DNA from: Mesopusillimonas faecipullorum
GTDB taxonomy: Bacteria; Pseudomonadota; Gammaproteobacteria; Burkholderiales; Burkholderiaceae_B
Direction of reading: 5' to 3'
DNA: 64,000 bases
Assembly: GCF_020539505.1 (NCBI RefSeq)
Contig: NZ_JACDXW010000001.1
Span: 310,001-374,000 of the forward strand
Shown here: positions 1-8,812 of the stretch, piece by piece
How the letters are laid out: each line of letters opens with the position of its first letter
How positions within the stretch are numbered: the first letter of the stretch is position 1
Notes under the pieces: model-generated
Database searches by the model: none
The model's input: only the letters and a program-made list of their open reading frames with translations
Told to the model about the DNA's origin: nothing
Made by a program: the position numbers and the translations under genes

Positions 1-391
1 TGCACACCATTTGATCAGGGTTGTGTACACCCCCATACACCGCATCGTTGGCAAACCAGAGATCACCGTCCCGAATCTGGTCGCCATAGGTGTTCTGGAT
101 GTATTTGATGATCAGCGGAGGAATCACGGCATGCAAATAGGTGCCGCAAGAACCATTCACCAAGTCGCCCGCTGCCGTCATGATGGCGACCAGCGAGTCC
201 CCCGCCACGCCCATGGCGCAGCGGCATGAGCGGACGAACACATCCATGCCTTCATCCAAAATATCGTTGGTGCGCTGAAAGCCAATTTCGAAGGTGGCCG
301 CGTCTATCTGTTCCGCCAATTCCAGCTCCCGCTGCGAAGCAGGTACCGGCTTAAGCCATTCCAGCTTTTGCTCTAAGGTAGGGATGCCCAT
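1..391 (-). CDS. HyuB-like carboxylase subunit (ApcD-like), partial
   Basis: Partial gene: 130 N-terminal codons are visible and the rest lies beyond the left window edge. Translation starts MGIPTLEQKLEWLKPV and runs without a stop through features typical of the hydantoinase B/oxoprolinase family (NDILDEGMDVFVRS, then DLWFANDAVYGGVHNPDQ). The start at 391 has an AAGGAGA ribosome site about 9 bases upstream and lies 25 bases after the preceding HyuA-like gene, so it is the fourth gene of this operon. In acetone and acetophenone carboxylases the HyuB-like subunit partners HyuA-like subunits in ATP-dependent carboxylation of a ketone. The substrate here is inferred from gene order only; N-methylhydantoinase or 5-oxoprolinase activity is the alternative. 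Confidence 0.85.
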   Translation of the reverse strand, partial: MGIPTLEQKLEWLKPVPASQRELELAEQIDAATFEIGFQRTNDILDEGMDVFVRSCRCAMGVAGDSLVAIMTAAGDLVNGSCGTYLHAVIPPLIIKYIQNTYGDQIRDGDLWFANDAVYGGVHNPDQMVC

Positions 392-416
392 GACTCGTTT
401 CTCCTTGAAGGAATAG

Positions 417-2609
417 TTAGACTGCCACCGCGACGCTGGCGGATACGCGCTTGCGCGGCTTGGGTGGCGTCACCGCTTCGAGTACGCCTAGCCCGTGCTC
501 TTCTATGTAAAACTTTTGGCCGGGCGGCACAGTAATGGTGGTCAGCTCGGCCTCTATGACGGCTGGCCCCAGCACCAGGTTGCCGGGCATGAGCTGCTCC
601 CATTGATACACCGGTGTCTGCACCCACGCCTTGGTCTCAGGCCAATAGGCATCCCGAGTCCCCAGTTGCGCTGCCGAGGGGTCTTCGGCCTGCATAGGTT
701 GCACTGCCAATTCAGGCTTCCAGGTGGGCACCGTGACTTTCAGCACAAAGTTATCCAGGTAGACGCCGCCGGGCTTATTCACGACCAGAGGCGAAAAGGC
801 TTGTGAGAACTCGGCCTCGAAGGCGTCGTAGACGGCCTGCGCATCTTCATCGGAACGTATGGCCAGCACAGGGGAAGCGGCCCGCTTCAGATTGACCTGA
901 CCGCCATATAGCATGTCCAGCTCCAGTGAGAACACCGCGTCATCGGCATCCAGCCCCTCGCTGGCCAATTCTTGCCTGGCCTTTTCCATCATGGTTTCTA
1001 CCGTGGCATTGAAGAGCTCGCGGTCTACGACCAGCTCTTCGGTCATAGCCTGCATAAACACCATGCGCCGCGATTGCTCATACATGTGCATGACGTCCAT
1101 GATGGATGCGCCCATGGCACAAAACACCGGTGCAGCCGGGAACACCACAGCCTTGGGAACATCGCCGCGGAACCCCGCCATGTGGGTGGGCCCCGCCCCG
1201 CCAAAGGCAAACAGCACGAAGTCTTCGGGGTGATAACCGCGCATATGCACTTCGCGCTTGATGGCGCCCGCCATGTTCTCGTCCATCACCCGCTTGATCA
1301 AAGCCGCGGCCTCTATGGTTTCCACGCCCAGAGGCTCGGCAATTTTCTCGCGTATGGCCTTCTCGGCCTTGGCTTTATTCAGGGGCATACGCCCGCCGTA
1401 ATAGGTGTCGGGATTGATATAACCCAGCACGACGTCGGCGTCGGTTACGGTAGGTTCGGTTCCCCCCAGGTCGTAGCACACCGGCCCTGGCATTGAACCT
1501 GCGCTACGCGGGCCAACCATGAGCCGACCTTGATCCAGGCTGGCAATAGAACCGCCCCCTGCCCCAATGGACAAGGTTTGCATCATGGTGACGTTAACCA
1601 TCCATTTATCTATGACGGGGCGGAAGGTGTAGTTGCGCACATTGCTCTCTACCACCAAAGCCACGTCGAAACTGGTTCCCCCTACGTCGCCCGCAATCAC
1701 ATTCTTGAAACCCAGTTGCTCGGCAAAATAGGCCGAGCCCATCAGGCCGGCCACGGGGCCGCCGTTGAAGGTGCGGCTAGCGGGTGTTTTAAAGATGTCC
1801 GCCGAACCGCCTGAGTTGTGGATCATGAGGAAGGCGCCACGGTATCCTCTGTCGCGCAGCTTGTCCCAGGTGGCGCCGATGTCATTTTGCATGGAGCGCT
1901 GCAAGTAGGCGTCTAGCACCGCCGTCATGGTGCGCTCGTACTCACCTATCTTGCTGACCACACTGGAGGACAGCACCACAGGCACAAAGCCGATGTGATA
2001 TTCCTTGTATTCCTCGCGGATGATTTCTCGCACGCGACGCTCGTGCACCGGGTTCATGAAACTCCACAACAACGACACCACGATGGCTCTAGCCCCCCTA
2101 TCCATCAGCATGCGCAACTTGCGCCTGACGTCTTCTTCATCCAGGGGCCTGACCACCGCGCCGGCCGAGTCCACTCGTTCACGCACGCCAAAGATCATCT
2201 GACGATCGATAAGGGGAAGGGGTTTATTCTGCACCGCGATATTGCGTCGCTCTGAGACGCGTTGACCGTCAGTCCATTGGGCGCCCCGGCCTATCAGAAT
2301 GGCGTCTTCGTGGCCTTCAGTGGTAAGCAGGCCGATTCGGGGACCTTGTCGTTGAAGCAATCGATTCAGCGCCACAGTGGTGCTGTAGCGAATGATGTCT
2401 ATCTTGGGTAACAGCTCCTCGACGGACAATCCCACCTTGTCTGCGCCGGCTTCGATGGCATCAAGAAACCCTATGGATAAGTCGTGCGGCGTCGTGGGAC
2501 ATTTGGCGATGATGCGTTCGCCGTTCAGCGTCAGCACCAGATCGGTAAAGGTGCCGCCCACGTCTATGTCTATGGAATGGATAGCCTCTTGGGCATTCGC
2601 GTTTTTCAT
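417..2609 (-). CDS. HyuA-like carboxylase subunit (ApcC-like)
   Basis: 730-residue protein of the hydantoinase A/oxoprolinase family. The N-terminal phosphate-binding motif IDVGGTFTDLVL is near residue 15, and the second ASKHA-type motif AGDVGGTSFDVAL is in the middle, followed by a GAGGGSIA loop. In this family such subunits bind ATP and activate the carbonyl substrate or bicarbonate. The start overlaps the stop of the upstream small gene (ATGA), and AAGGAG precedes it, so the two are translationally coupled. It is longer than the first HyuA-like gene of the operon, as in acetophenone carboxylase, where ApcA and ApcC are unequal HyuA-like subunits. Family is certain; the acetophenone assignment is inference. 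Confidence 0.85.
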   Translation of the reverse strand: MKNANAQEAIHSIDIDVGGTFTDLVLTLNGERIIAKCPTTPHDLSIGFLDAIEAGADKVGLSVEELLPKIDIIRYSTTVALNRLLQRQGPRIGLLTTEGHEDAILIGRGAQWTDGQRVSERRNIAVQNKPLPLIDRQMIFGVRERVDSAGAVVRPLDEEDVRRKLRMLMDRGARAIVVSLLWSFMNPVHERRVREIIREEYKEYHIGFVPVVLSSSVVSKIGEYERTMTAVLDAYLQRSMQNDIGATWDKLRDRGYRGAFLMIHNSGGSADIFKTPASRTFNGGPVAGLMGSAYFAEQLGFKNVIAGDVGGTSFDVALVVESNVRNYTFRPVIDKWMVNVTMMQTLSIGAGGGSIASLDQGRLMVGPRSAGSMPGPVCYDLGGTEPTVTDADVVLGYINPDTYYGGRMPLNKAKAEKAIREKIAEPLGVETIEAAALIKRVMDENMAGAIKREVHMRGYHPEDFVLFAFGGAGPTHMAGFRGDVPKAVVFPAAPVFCAMGASIMDVMHMYEQSRRMVFMQAMTEELVVDRELFNATVETMMEKARQELASEGLDADDAVFSLELDMLYGGQVNLKRAASPVLAIRSDEDAQAVYDAFEAEFSQAFSPLVVNKPGGVYLDNFVLKVTVPTWKPELAVQPMQAEDPSAAQLGTRDAYWPETKAWVQTPVYQWEQLMPGNLVLGPAVIEAELTTITVPPGQKFYIEEHGLGVLEAVTPPKPRKRVSASVAVAV

Positions 2610-3010
2610 GCCTGCGCTCCTTGGGTGGGTTCGGCCCGCTTGACGCGCACCAACTTACCGTCTTGGATAATGAAATCCCCCTTGGCCAGACGCGCTTTAA
2701 GGCTGTCCAGATCCAGTTCGATATCGTGCGTGATGGGGTGGCCGGGCGGCAGGTATTCGGTTTCTATCTGACGCGCGCAATTGGGGCAATAGAATTCCAG
2801 TATGCGCACCCAGTCTTTGTCTGGCGCGAAGGTGTAATCGCCCTCTATCACCGGATTGTGTATTTCTTCAGGCATGCGCTCGGCTACCAGGCAACCGCGC
2901 TTGTAGTTTTCGCGGGCGCTGATCAAAGGCGAAGAGCAGTCGTGGCAATGCCATTGCTCGGAGTCCAGATCGAGATCCAGATACTCGGTAAAACGGATTC
3001 TTTGCGACAT
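2606..3010 (-). CDS. Small zinc-ribbon carboxylase subunit (ApcB / acetone carboxylase gamma-like)
   Basis: 134-residue acidic protein with two CxxC pairs, WHCHDCSSP near residue 23 and FYCPNCARQ near residue 74, which together look like a zinc ribbon. Small metal-binding subunits of this size are found in acetone carboxylase (gamma) and acetophenone carboxylase (about 15 kDa). Its position between two HyuA-like genes matches the apcA-apcB-apcC order. A GGGAGA site lies upstream of the ATG, and its stop overlaps the next gene's start. I assign it as a structural subunit of the complex; a catalytic role is not visible in the sequence. Confidence 0.75.
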   Translation of the reverse strand: MSQRIRFTEYLDLDLDSEQWHCHDCSSPLISARENYKRGCLVAERMPEEIHNPVIEGDYTFAPDKDWVRILEFYCPNCARQIETEYLPPGHPITHDIELDLDSLKARLAKGDFIIQDGKLVRVKRAEPTQGAQA

Positions 3011-3034
3011 ATTGTTGTCTCCCAGGAATGAGGC

Positions 3035-5008
3035 TCAGCTACGCGTCAGGCTGGCGTTACCGTATTCGTCGACGCTCAGTTGCCACGCTGCCGGCACCGG
3101 GCACGTCATGGTGGCACCGTTGATGACTGCCGGCCCTTGAACACGGTCCCCGACATTCATGCTTTCCCAACGATGGACCGCCACGTCCTCCCTCTTGCCC
3201 GATACGAACTGTGCTTCGCGCTGCTCGGGTTTCGGTGCGGCTGCTTGGGCTTGACGCGCTTGTGCTCCGTGCGCACCCACTACGTAACGCGTAGACAATC
3301 GCAACCCCAATGCCTGGCGCCCCTCATGACCTTGAGCCTTTACCGCTTCGTCCAGCTTTGCAAATATCGCAGCCGCCTCGGTAGCTTGCGTGTCTATGCG
3401 CACGGTTGCGACTTCTTCGGGGCTCAGCTGCAGATCAAGCTCCCACACCTGATTGGCTTTGGCGGGGTCGAACCCCTCGCCCTTCAAGTCCCGCTCTGCC
3501 TGCCGCTGCATTTGCTCTATAACAGGTGTCAGCAATGTTTCGGCCTGAGCTCCCCACTCGCATGCGACGCCCTGCTCGTAGCAATGCACGACATCGGAGA
3601 TCGCGGAGCCGAAAGTGCTGAACACTGGGCCAAGATCGAAAATGTAAGCCGACGGCATACCCAAACGCTGCGCGACAAAGGCCGCGAACATGGGGCCATT
3701 GCCGCCAAAAGCAAACAAGGGAGTGTCTTTGGCTGCCAACCCCGCCTCTGCCAAAATGCCCTCTATGAGTTCGCCCATCATGGCGACGGCCTCATCCCTG
3801 ATCGCCAAAGCGGCTTGTTCGACAGAGACGCCCAGGGGCTGGGCTATTTGTTTTTCTATGGCTAGGCGGGCGCGCTCTAGCTGCAAACGCCGCCGCCCGC
3901 CCAGAAAGTTGTCGCCATCCAGATAGCCCAGCACGTGCAAAGCATCGGTAAGAGTAGGTTGCGTTCCCCCCAAGCCATAGCACGCAGGCCCGGGCGCGGC
4001 GCCCATACTGTCCGGCCCCAAAGAAACGGCATCGTTTTTGACTCTGGCCACGGATCCGCCGCCTACGACAGCAGAACGCAACATGGCAAATGAGGTCAGT
4101 ACGGGAACCTCCATGAGCTCTCCACCGCGCTGGAAGACGGGCTCGCCGCTACGCACGATAGAGGCTTTGGTAGTGGTACCCCCCACATCGAAACACACCA
4201 CGTTTTCGAAACCGTACAAGCCTGCCATATAGGCACCACCGAAGGTGCCGAACACCGGCCCGGACTCTATGGTGTCAACCGCCTTGGTTTTACCGATGCG
4301 CGCCACGCCCCCGCTGGTATGGCCGATCAGCAAAGGGCCGTTCCAGCCGTAGTCGTCCCGCAGCAGATCTTCGGCCTTGAAAAGCGAATTGGCCAACTGG
4401 GTATGGGTATAGGCGTTCATGACCGAGTAATGCGCCCGAGTCTGGTCATGGCGCAAGGGGGCCATCTCGCTGCCTAGCAGTACCGGCACCGAGCCTATGA
4501 TGTGGTCGGGATATTGCTCTTCTATGATTTGCTTGATGTCACGCTCGGCCGTATTGTCTGGAAAGGTGTCTGCCAGACATACGCAAATACGGCGTACGCC
4601 GTTCTCAAGCAACTGCTTGACCCCCGCCAGAACATCGGCTGCCGTAGGCTCTTGAGGCAAGCCTATAACGGCGCCATCGGCTACCAGTTCCCCGATGATG
4701 GGAGAACGCCCTTCGCCATAAAGTGCGGCCTCTTGCCCCTTGGACACCAGCAAACCAACCTTGGAGCCGCGACGCTCGCCCAATACGTTGGTGGTAATGG
4801 TAGACGACCAACGGATAAGATCGACGCGGCGCAAGAACTCGGCCACGCTGTCATACGACATTGCTTTGGCCGCCTCTTGCAGGCAGGCAAGAAAAGACAC
4901 GGTGTAATCATGTGGCGTGGTGTCCACCTTGAAGGCCAGGCGCACAGCGCCATCCGATACCAACGCATCGGTCATGGTGCCGCCTGTATCAATATCGACA
5001 GTGAGCAT
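3035..5008 (-). CDS. HyuA-like carboxylase subunit (ApcA-like)
   Basis: 657-residue hydantoinase A/oxoprolinase-family protein, the first gene of the operon. It opens [17 protein letters not shown], and the second nucleotide-binding motif [11 protein letters not shown] is followed by a VVGGGSVA loop. I chose the ATG at 5008 because a good AAGGAGA lies 8 bases upstream and the conserved domain begins at once. An in-frame ATG at 5065 would add 19 unconserved residues and run through a palindrome that looks regulatory. About 70 kDa, matching the first subunit of acetophenone carboxylase. It is transcribed away from a two-component system. A 5-oxoprolinase-like or N-methylhydantoinase-like enzyme is the alternative. 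Confidence 0.8.
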   Translation of the reverse strand: MLTVDIDTGGTMTDALVSDGAVRLAFKVDTTPHDYTVSFLACLQEAAKAMSYDSVAEFLRRVDLIRWSSTITTNVLGERRGSKVGLLVSKGQEAALYGEGRSPIIGELVADGAVIGLPQEPTAADVLAGVKQLLENGVRRICVCLADTFPDNTAERDIKQIIEEQYPDHIIGSVPVLLGSEMAPLRHDQTRAHYSVMNAYTHTQLANSLFKAEDLLRDDYGWNGPLLIGHTSGGVARIGKTKAVDTIESGPVFGTFGGAYMAGLYGFENVVCFDVGGTTTKASIVRSGEPVFQRGGELMEVPVLTSFAMLRSAVVGGGSVARVKNDAVSLGPDSMGAAPGPACYGLGGTQPTLTDALHVLGYLDGDNFLGGRRRLQLERARLAIEKQIAQPLGVSVEQAALAIRDEAVAMMGELIEGILAEAGLAAKDTPLFAFGGNGPMFAAFVAQRLGMPSAYIFDLGPVFSTFGSAISDVVHCYEQGVACEWGAQAETLLTPVIEQMQRQAERDLKGEGFDPAKANQVWELDLQLSPEEVATVRIDTQATEAAAIFAKLDEAVKAQGHEGRQALGLRLSTRYVVGAHGAQARQAQAAAPKPEQREAQFVSGKREDVAVHRWESMNVGDRVQGPAVINGATMTCPVPAAWQLSVDEYGNASLTRS

Positions 5009-5205
5009 GCTGTCTCCTTGTGTGGTGATGGTGAGATGCGCTGTTCGCCTCATCTGTGTACACATGGTAGAAAGCTCGCCGCGTCTTCACTATTGGGAAC
5101 GTTTCCCTAGGGCCTAAAGCAAGCCCGTAGTGCAGTGCAACGCAGGGAAATCACTGATTCCCAGGACTCGTGTAATGGAATTCGCATGCCTACAATCAAG
5201 GGGAT
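5009..5205. promoter_or_regulatory. Divergent control region with two palindromes
   Basis: This 197-base gap separates the carboxylase operon (minus) from the histidine kinase (plus), so it must carry promoters in both directions. Two symmetric sites stand out: TGTGTACACA at 5055-5064 (perfect) and GGGAA-CGT-TTCCC at 5095-5107. Either could bind the adjacent response regulator. I see no convincing sigma-70 pair or sigma-54 GG/GC box that I would place with confidence. Confidence 0.4.
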
Positions 5206-6897
5206 ATGGCTTACCCTACCCAGTCTCCTCCTGCACTGCCGACGCTGCAGCGCCTCTTGTCAGGCATCCCCGAGGTGCCCGGAGACGCGTTGCCCTGGCT
5301 GGTGCTGGAAAACACCGTGGTGGGCATCAGCTATATGCGAGAGCGGCGCTTTCTTTGGGCCAACACACGCATGGCCGAAATTTTCGGCTATCGCCCCGGC
5401 GAGCTCGAAGGGCAACCGGTTCGCCAGCTTTATGTCAATCAGCGCGCCTACGACGACGTGGGCCTGTTCATGAGCGAGTTTTCCCCAGACGGCTTTTATA
5501 CCCACGAGCGGCCAATGGCGCGCAAAGACGGTTCGCTGATCTGGTGCCTGATCTCCGGGCGGCTGCTTTCTCCCGGCAACTCCGACTCCCCTTCTATCTG
5601 GGTCGTTCAAGACCTCAATGACAAACGGCAGATAGAGGACAGGCTGCGGCGCCTGAATCAAAGGCTGGAGCATACGGTCGAACGCCGCACCCTCAATTTG
5701 CGTCGCACCAATGAAGCTCTGCGCTCTGAAATCGAGCAGCGCCGCGAACTTCAGGCCCTGGCAGTCGACAGCCGAGAAAAGTACCGCGCCCTTTTCCGCC
5801 ACCTTCCGCTGGGCGTGCTGGTGACTGACAGCACGGGTAGCGTAGCCGAGGTAAATCCCACTTTACAGGCGTTGTTGGGCGCCCCTACCCGGCGCCAGCT
5901 AGACGCTCTGCTAACAGACGGCCAACGCGTCATTCTGCCTAACGACCAGACATGCTCTTTGGAAACCCTGGTGCAATCCTATGGTCAGGCAGGCGGCCAA
6001 CAGGTCAATCGCTTCGAGTTCGGCTGGCTGAGATCCAGCGGCAGCCTGCGACAGATCACCGTGATTGCGGCCCCCCTGGCTAGCGACAAGCGAGGCATGG
6101 TGTTCACTTTCTCCGACGTCACCGATCAACGTCAGCAGCAGCAGCGTAAGCACGAACAGCAAGCGGCACTATCCCATGCCTCGCGCTTATCGCTAATGGG
6201 ACAAATGACGTCGGCGCTGGCCCACGAGCTAGGCCAGCCCCTGAATGCCTGCCAAAGCTATCTCAGCGGTATTCGCCATCGGCTCGAAGAAGCGCTCGAG
6301 CATCAGCCCGAAGTACGCCAGGCTTTGGATAAAGCGATGCTGCACCTAGAGCAAGCCGGGCAAATCATACGTAACGTCCGCGGGTTCATGTCACGCCAAG
6401 CAACAGATTTCGAGCCCACACATCTCGAAAAGCTTATCCAACAAACCTTGGCGTTGATGGAGTTCCCTTTGCGCGATGGCCGTACACAGGTACAGCTGCA
6501 GCTGCCCGAAGACGGCATTGCCTTACCGCCGGCTCACTGCCGATCCGTCGAAATTCAGCAGGTACTGGTCAATTTGCTGATCAACGCCATAGATGCCATG
6601 GCAGAGTCTCCAGTACCCGACCGTCTCATCCAACTCCACCTCTGCAGCAACGAAGCGTCCATGCTTCAGATAGACGTTTGTGATTCGGGACCGGGCATAC
6701 ATGCAAACATCGCCAATCGGCTATTCGAGCCGTACTTTACAACCAAGGCCTCGGGCCTGGGCATGGGCCTGATGATTAGCCGCACCATCATCGAATGGCA
6801 TGGCGGCGTGTTAACCCACATTCCTGCTCAACGCGGCGCCCAATTCCGTTTCACGATACCTGTCTGGCATGCCCCACCAGAAGGAAACCCAACATGA
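5206..6897 (+). CDS. PAS-domain sensor histidine kinase (FixL-like)
   Basis: 563 residues. A first PAS domain (about 30-140, FGYRPGELEG and RKDGSLIW motifs) is followed by a coiled-coil (about 140-185), a second PAS domain (about 190-310), and a HisKA domain with the phospho-accepting His340 in SALAHELGQPLNA. The HATPase domain has an N box (LLINAIDAM), G1 (DSGPGI), F box (FEPYFTTK) and G2 (GLGMGL). There is no signal peptide or membrane span, so it is a cytoplasmic sensor. The stop overlaps the response-regulator start (ATGA). Its divergent position suggests it senses the substrate, or a redox state, controlling the carboxylase genes; that is inference. Confidence 0.88.
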   Translation: MAYPTQSPPALPTLQRLLSGIPEVPGDALPWLVLENTVVGISYMRERRFLWANTRMAEIFGYRPGELEGQPVRQLYVNQRAYDDVGLFMSEFSPDGFYTHERPMARKDGSLIWCLISGRLLSPGNSDSPSIWVVQDLNDKRQIEDRLRRLNQRLEHTVERRTLNLRRTNEALRSEIEQRRELQALAVDSREKYRALFRHLPLGVLVTDSTGSVAEVNPTLQALLGAPTRRQLDALLTDGQRVILPNDQTCSLETLVQSYGQAGGQQVNRFEFGWLRSSGSLRQITVIAAPLASDKRGMVFTFSDVTDQRQQQQRKHEQQAALSHASRLSLMGQMTSALAHELGQPLNACQSYLSGIRHRLEEALEHQPEVRQALDKAMLHLEQAGQIIRNVRGFMSRQATDFEPTHLEKLIQQTLALMEFPLRDGRTQVQLQLPEDGIALPPAHCRSVEIQQVLVNLLINAIDAMAESPVPDRLIQLHLCSNEASMLQIDVCDSGPGIHANIANRLFEPYFTTKASGLGMGLMISRTIIEWHGGVLTHIPAQRGAQFRFTIPVWHAPPEGNPT

Positions 6898-7544
6898 ACA
6901 CGGTTCAGGTTTACTTGGTCGATGATGAAGCCGATGTCACCGACGCGTTGGTATGGCTATTAGAGTCAGTTAGCATACGCTCGCGTGCTTTTACCTCAGC
7001 CCAAGCCTTCCTGGCAGAAGTCCGCCGTGCTCAAGGCCCAGCCTGCGCCGTACTCGACCTGCGTATGCCCGAGATGTCTGGTCTGGAACTACAACGACAA
7101 CTGATAGCGCACGGCCATGACGACATCCCTTTGGTATTTTTGACCGCTCACGGCGACGTACCCGCCGCTGTCAATGCCATGCAAGCCGGTGCAATAGATT
7201 TCGTCCAAAAGCCGTTCAATCCAGATAGCTTTCTGGAAAGCATACGTCGCGCCATGCGATTGGCGCTACAACGACATACGCAACGCAGCAGCGAAGTTCA
7301 CATGCGTCGCCTACTGGCACACCTTTCTTCAAGAGAAATCGAAGTGCTGCGTGGCTTGCTAGACGGCCTGACAAGCAAAGAACTAGGCAAGGTGCTGGGC
7401 ATCAGCCCCAAAACGGTAGATGTGCACCGCGCCAATGTTGTGCGCAAAATGCAAGTCGGTTCTACCACCGAACTGGTACGCATGCTCGGCAGAGACCTCC
7501 CGCTGCCGCCCTCGGGCGCCCCCGTGTGGCAGCAAGAGCGCTAA
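6894..7544 (+). CDS. FixJ/NarL-type response regulator
   Basis: 216 residues. The receiver domain has acidic pocket DDE (10-12), phospho-acceptor Asp55 in VLDLRMPEMSG, the TAHGD switch and the conserved Lys in VQKPF. A LuxR-type helix-turn-helix follows (about 145-200, SSREIEVLRGLLDGL then SPKTVDVHRANV). The start at 6894 overlaps the kinase stop, giving a coupled pair; an upstream in-frame start at 6795 would lie inside the kinase gene and is unlikely. The FixJ/StyR/TodT group often activates aromatic-catabolic genes, which fits activation of the divergent carboxylase operon. Confidence 0.9.
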   Translation: MNTVQVYLVDDEADVTDALVWLLESVSIRSRAFTSAQAFLAEVRRAQGPACAVLDLRMPEMSGLELQRQLIAHGHDDIPLVFLTAHGDVPAAVNAMQAGAIDFVQKPFNPDSFLESIRRAMRLALQRHTQRSSEVHMRRLLAHLSSREIEVLRGLLDGLTSKELGKVLGISPKTVDVHRANVVRKMQVGSTTELVRMLGRDLPLPPSGAPVWQQER

Positions 7545-7548
7545 AGCC

Positions 7549-7574
7549 AAACGCACCATGTTGATGCGCTTTTT
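7549..7574. terminator. Possible terminator between convergent genes
   Basis: An imperfect stem, AAACGCACC pairing with GATGCGCTTT, ends in five T on the plus strand, just after the response-regulator stop. It contains a bulge, so this is a moderate call. It would separate the two-component system from the minus-strand PIN gene. Confidence 0.45.
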
Positions 7575-7598
7575 CCCTAAGCGCCATGCAAATTAAGC

Positions 7599-8216
7599 TT
7601 ACGCCATGGCTGCACGGGTCTGGGCGTCGCTTTGAGTTATCTGTATGCCGGTATTTCTGAAGGCGGCGTACCGAAACAGGCGTTCACGTTTAAGCATCTG
7701 CTCGACCGTCAACGCTTGACCCTCACGCGAGGCATCCTCCGCGAGGCAATCCAGGGCCCAAGCAGGTAACGACCACCCTGCATGGGCATACCGCCACAGG
7801 CATTGGTCGGGATCCCACAGCTGCAAGCCTAAGCGGCGCAGCTCAGAACGACTGAAGTCTTTCACGTTGCGTGTCAGCACGGCAACCGTCTCGTTCGGCC
7901 ACCTTAGCTGCGCGCAACGCGCGGCGGCAATAACATGCCAATCTTTGGGGTCACTATAACGCAAACCTTGTTTGCCGGCCGAGACGTCTCCCATATCGGC
8001 CTGGGGAAAGGCCAGCTGCATGGCCTGCCAATGGGCCTGTAATAACTGGGGTTCAGTGCGCCACAAACGATGCGCATTACGCTGCCACTCGTCGCCTATG
8101 ATGGGGCTCCAGGCTAACTGAAAAGCCCCACGCGCGGCCAACTGAAAAAACATGCGGCGCAATACATTAGAGAGCAGCACGCAGGTGTCCAGCACCAGTA
8201 CGCTTGGCAGCTGCAT
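7599..8216 (-). CDS. PIN-domain protein
   Basis: 205 residues with PIN-domain hallmarks: an N-terminal Asp in VLVLDTCVLLSN, an acidic residue in IIGDEWQRN, Asp in YSDPKDWHVIAAA, and a late Asp in TRNVKDFS. This pattern predicts a Mg2+-dependent single-strand RNase fold. The last 50 residues form an extra C-terminal segment. It begins 2 bases after the recO stop, so it is the last gene of the lepA-lepB-rnc-era-recO transcript. There is no small partner gene beside it, so a toxin-antitoxin role is not supported. Function unknown. Confidence 0.75.
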   Translation of the reverse strand: MQLPSVLVLDTCVLLSNVLRRMFFQLAARGAFQLAWSPIIGDEWQRNAHRLWRTEPQLLQAHWQAMQLAFPQADMGDVSAGKQGLRYSDPKDWHVIAAARCAQLRWPNETVAVLTRNVKDFSRSELRRLGLQLWDPDQCLWRYAHAGWSLPAWALDCLAEDASREGQALTVEQMLKRERLFRYAAFRNTGIQITQSDAQTRAAMA

Positions 8217-8218
8217 GT

Positions 8219-8806
8219 CTAGACTCTCTGCAAGGCCATCAGCACCTTGCGTGTATTTAGGGGTCGACCGGCCAGCAGAAAATCTATGCGTTCTCGCAAA
8301 GGCGCGCGTAGCGCAGCCGCTTGGGCCGGGTCTTCGAAATCGGGTGGTGTGCCCTCAAGGCCGTAACCCGTCTCGGTCAGCAGTATCCATTCGAAACGGC
8401 GCAGCGCGCCTGCCGCTGCGCCCCCTTGGGCCAGCTGACGCAAAGCGTCATCGTAGGCTTCAAACAGCGTTTCGTGCGCATCTTCACGAGGTAATAAGCG
8501 CAACAGCAGTTCGTTCATGTACCAAGCCGACATCCATGCTTTTCCCGCCATAGGGCGTATCCCTGCAGACTCGACCCGTATCAAGGTTTTGATGTCGTGG
8601 CTGCCCGACCAAGAAAGCAGCACGGGCTGAAAAATGGACAAGGCGGGCCTGAGTACCGACTGCGAGCGTTTAGCCCCTTTTGCCACCAGCGCGACGGTAC
8701 CGTGCTCGCGCGTGAAGGCCTGCACGATCAAGGAGGTTTCTTTCCAGGCCGTTGAGTGCAGCAGATAGCCCGGCACTTCGTGCACGCGGTGGACGCGTCT
8801 GCTCAT
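8219..8806 (-). CDS. recO: DNA repair protein RecO
   Basis: 195 residues. RecO loads RecA and anneals strands in RecF-pathway recombination. The N-terminal OB fold is clear (GYLLHSTAWKETSLIVQAFTREHG, then VAKGAKRSQSVLRPAL), followed by the helical part (SAWYMNELLLRLLPRED, ALRRFEWILLTETGYG). It is about 47 residues shorter than the 242-residue E. coli protein. The missing stretch lies between the GYG helix and the C-terminal GRPLNTRKVL. The reading frame is intact, so this looks like a compact lineage form and not a truncation. Start is 6 bases downstream of the era stop. Confidence 0.88.
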   Translation of the reverse strand: MSRRVHRVHEVPGYLLHSTAWKETSLIVQAFTREHGTVALVAKGAKRSQSVLRPALSIFQPVLLSWSGSHDIKTLIRVESAGIRPMAGKAWMSAWYMNELLLRLLPREDAHETLFEAYDDALRQLAQGGAAAGALRRFEWILLTETGYGLEGTPPDFEDPAQAAALRAPLRERIDFLLAGRPLNTRKVLMALQRV

Positions 8807-8812
8807 GATGCG

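Noticed and set aside
7599-8216. Toxin-antitoxin reading of the PIN gene
   Set aside because: No small antitoxin-like gene lies upstream; recO ends 2 bases before its start.
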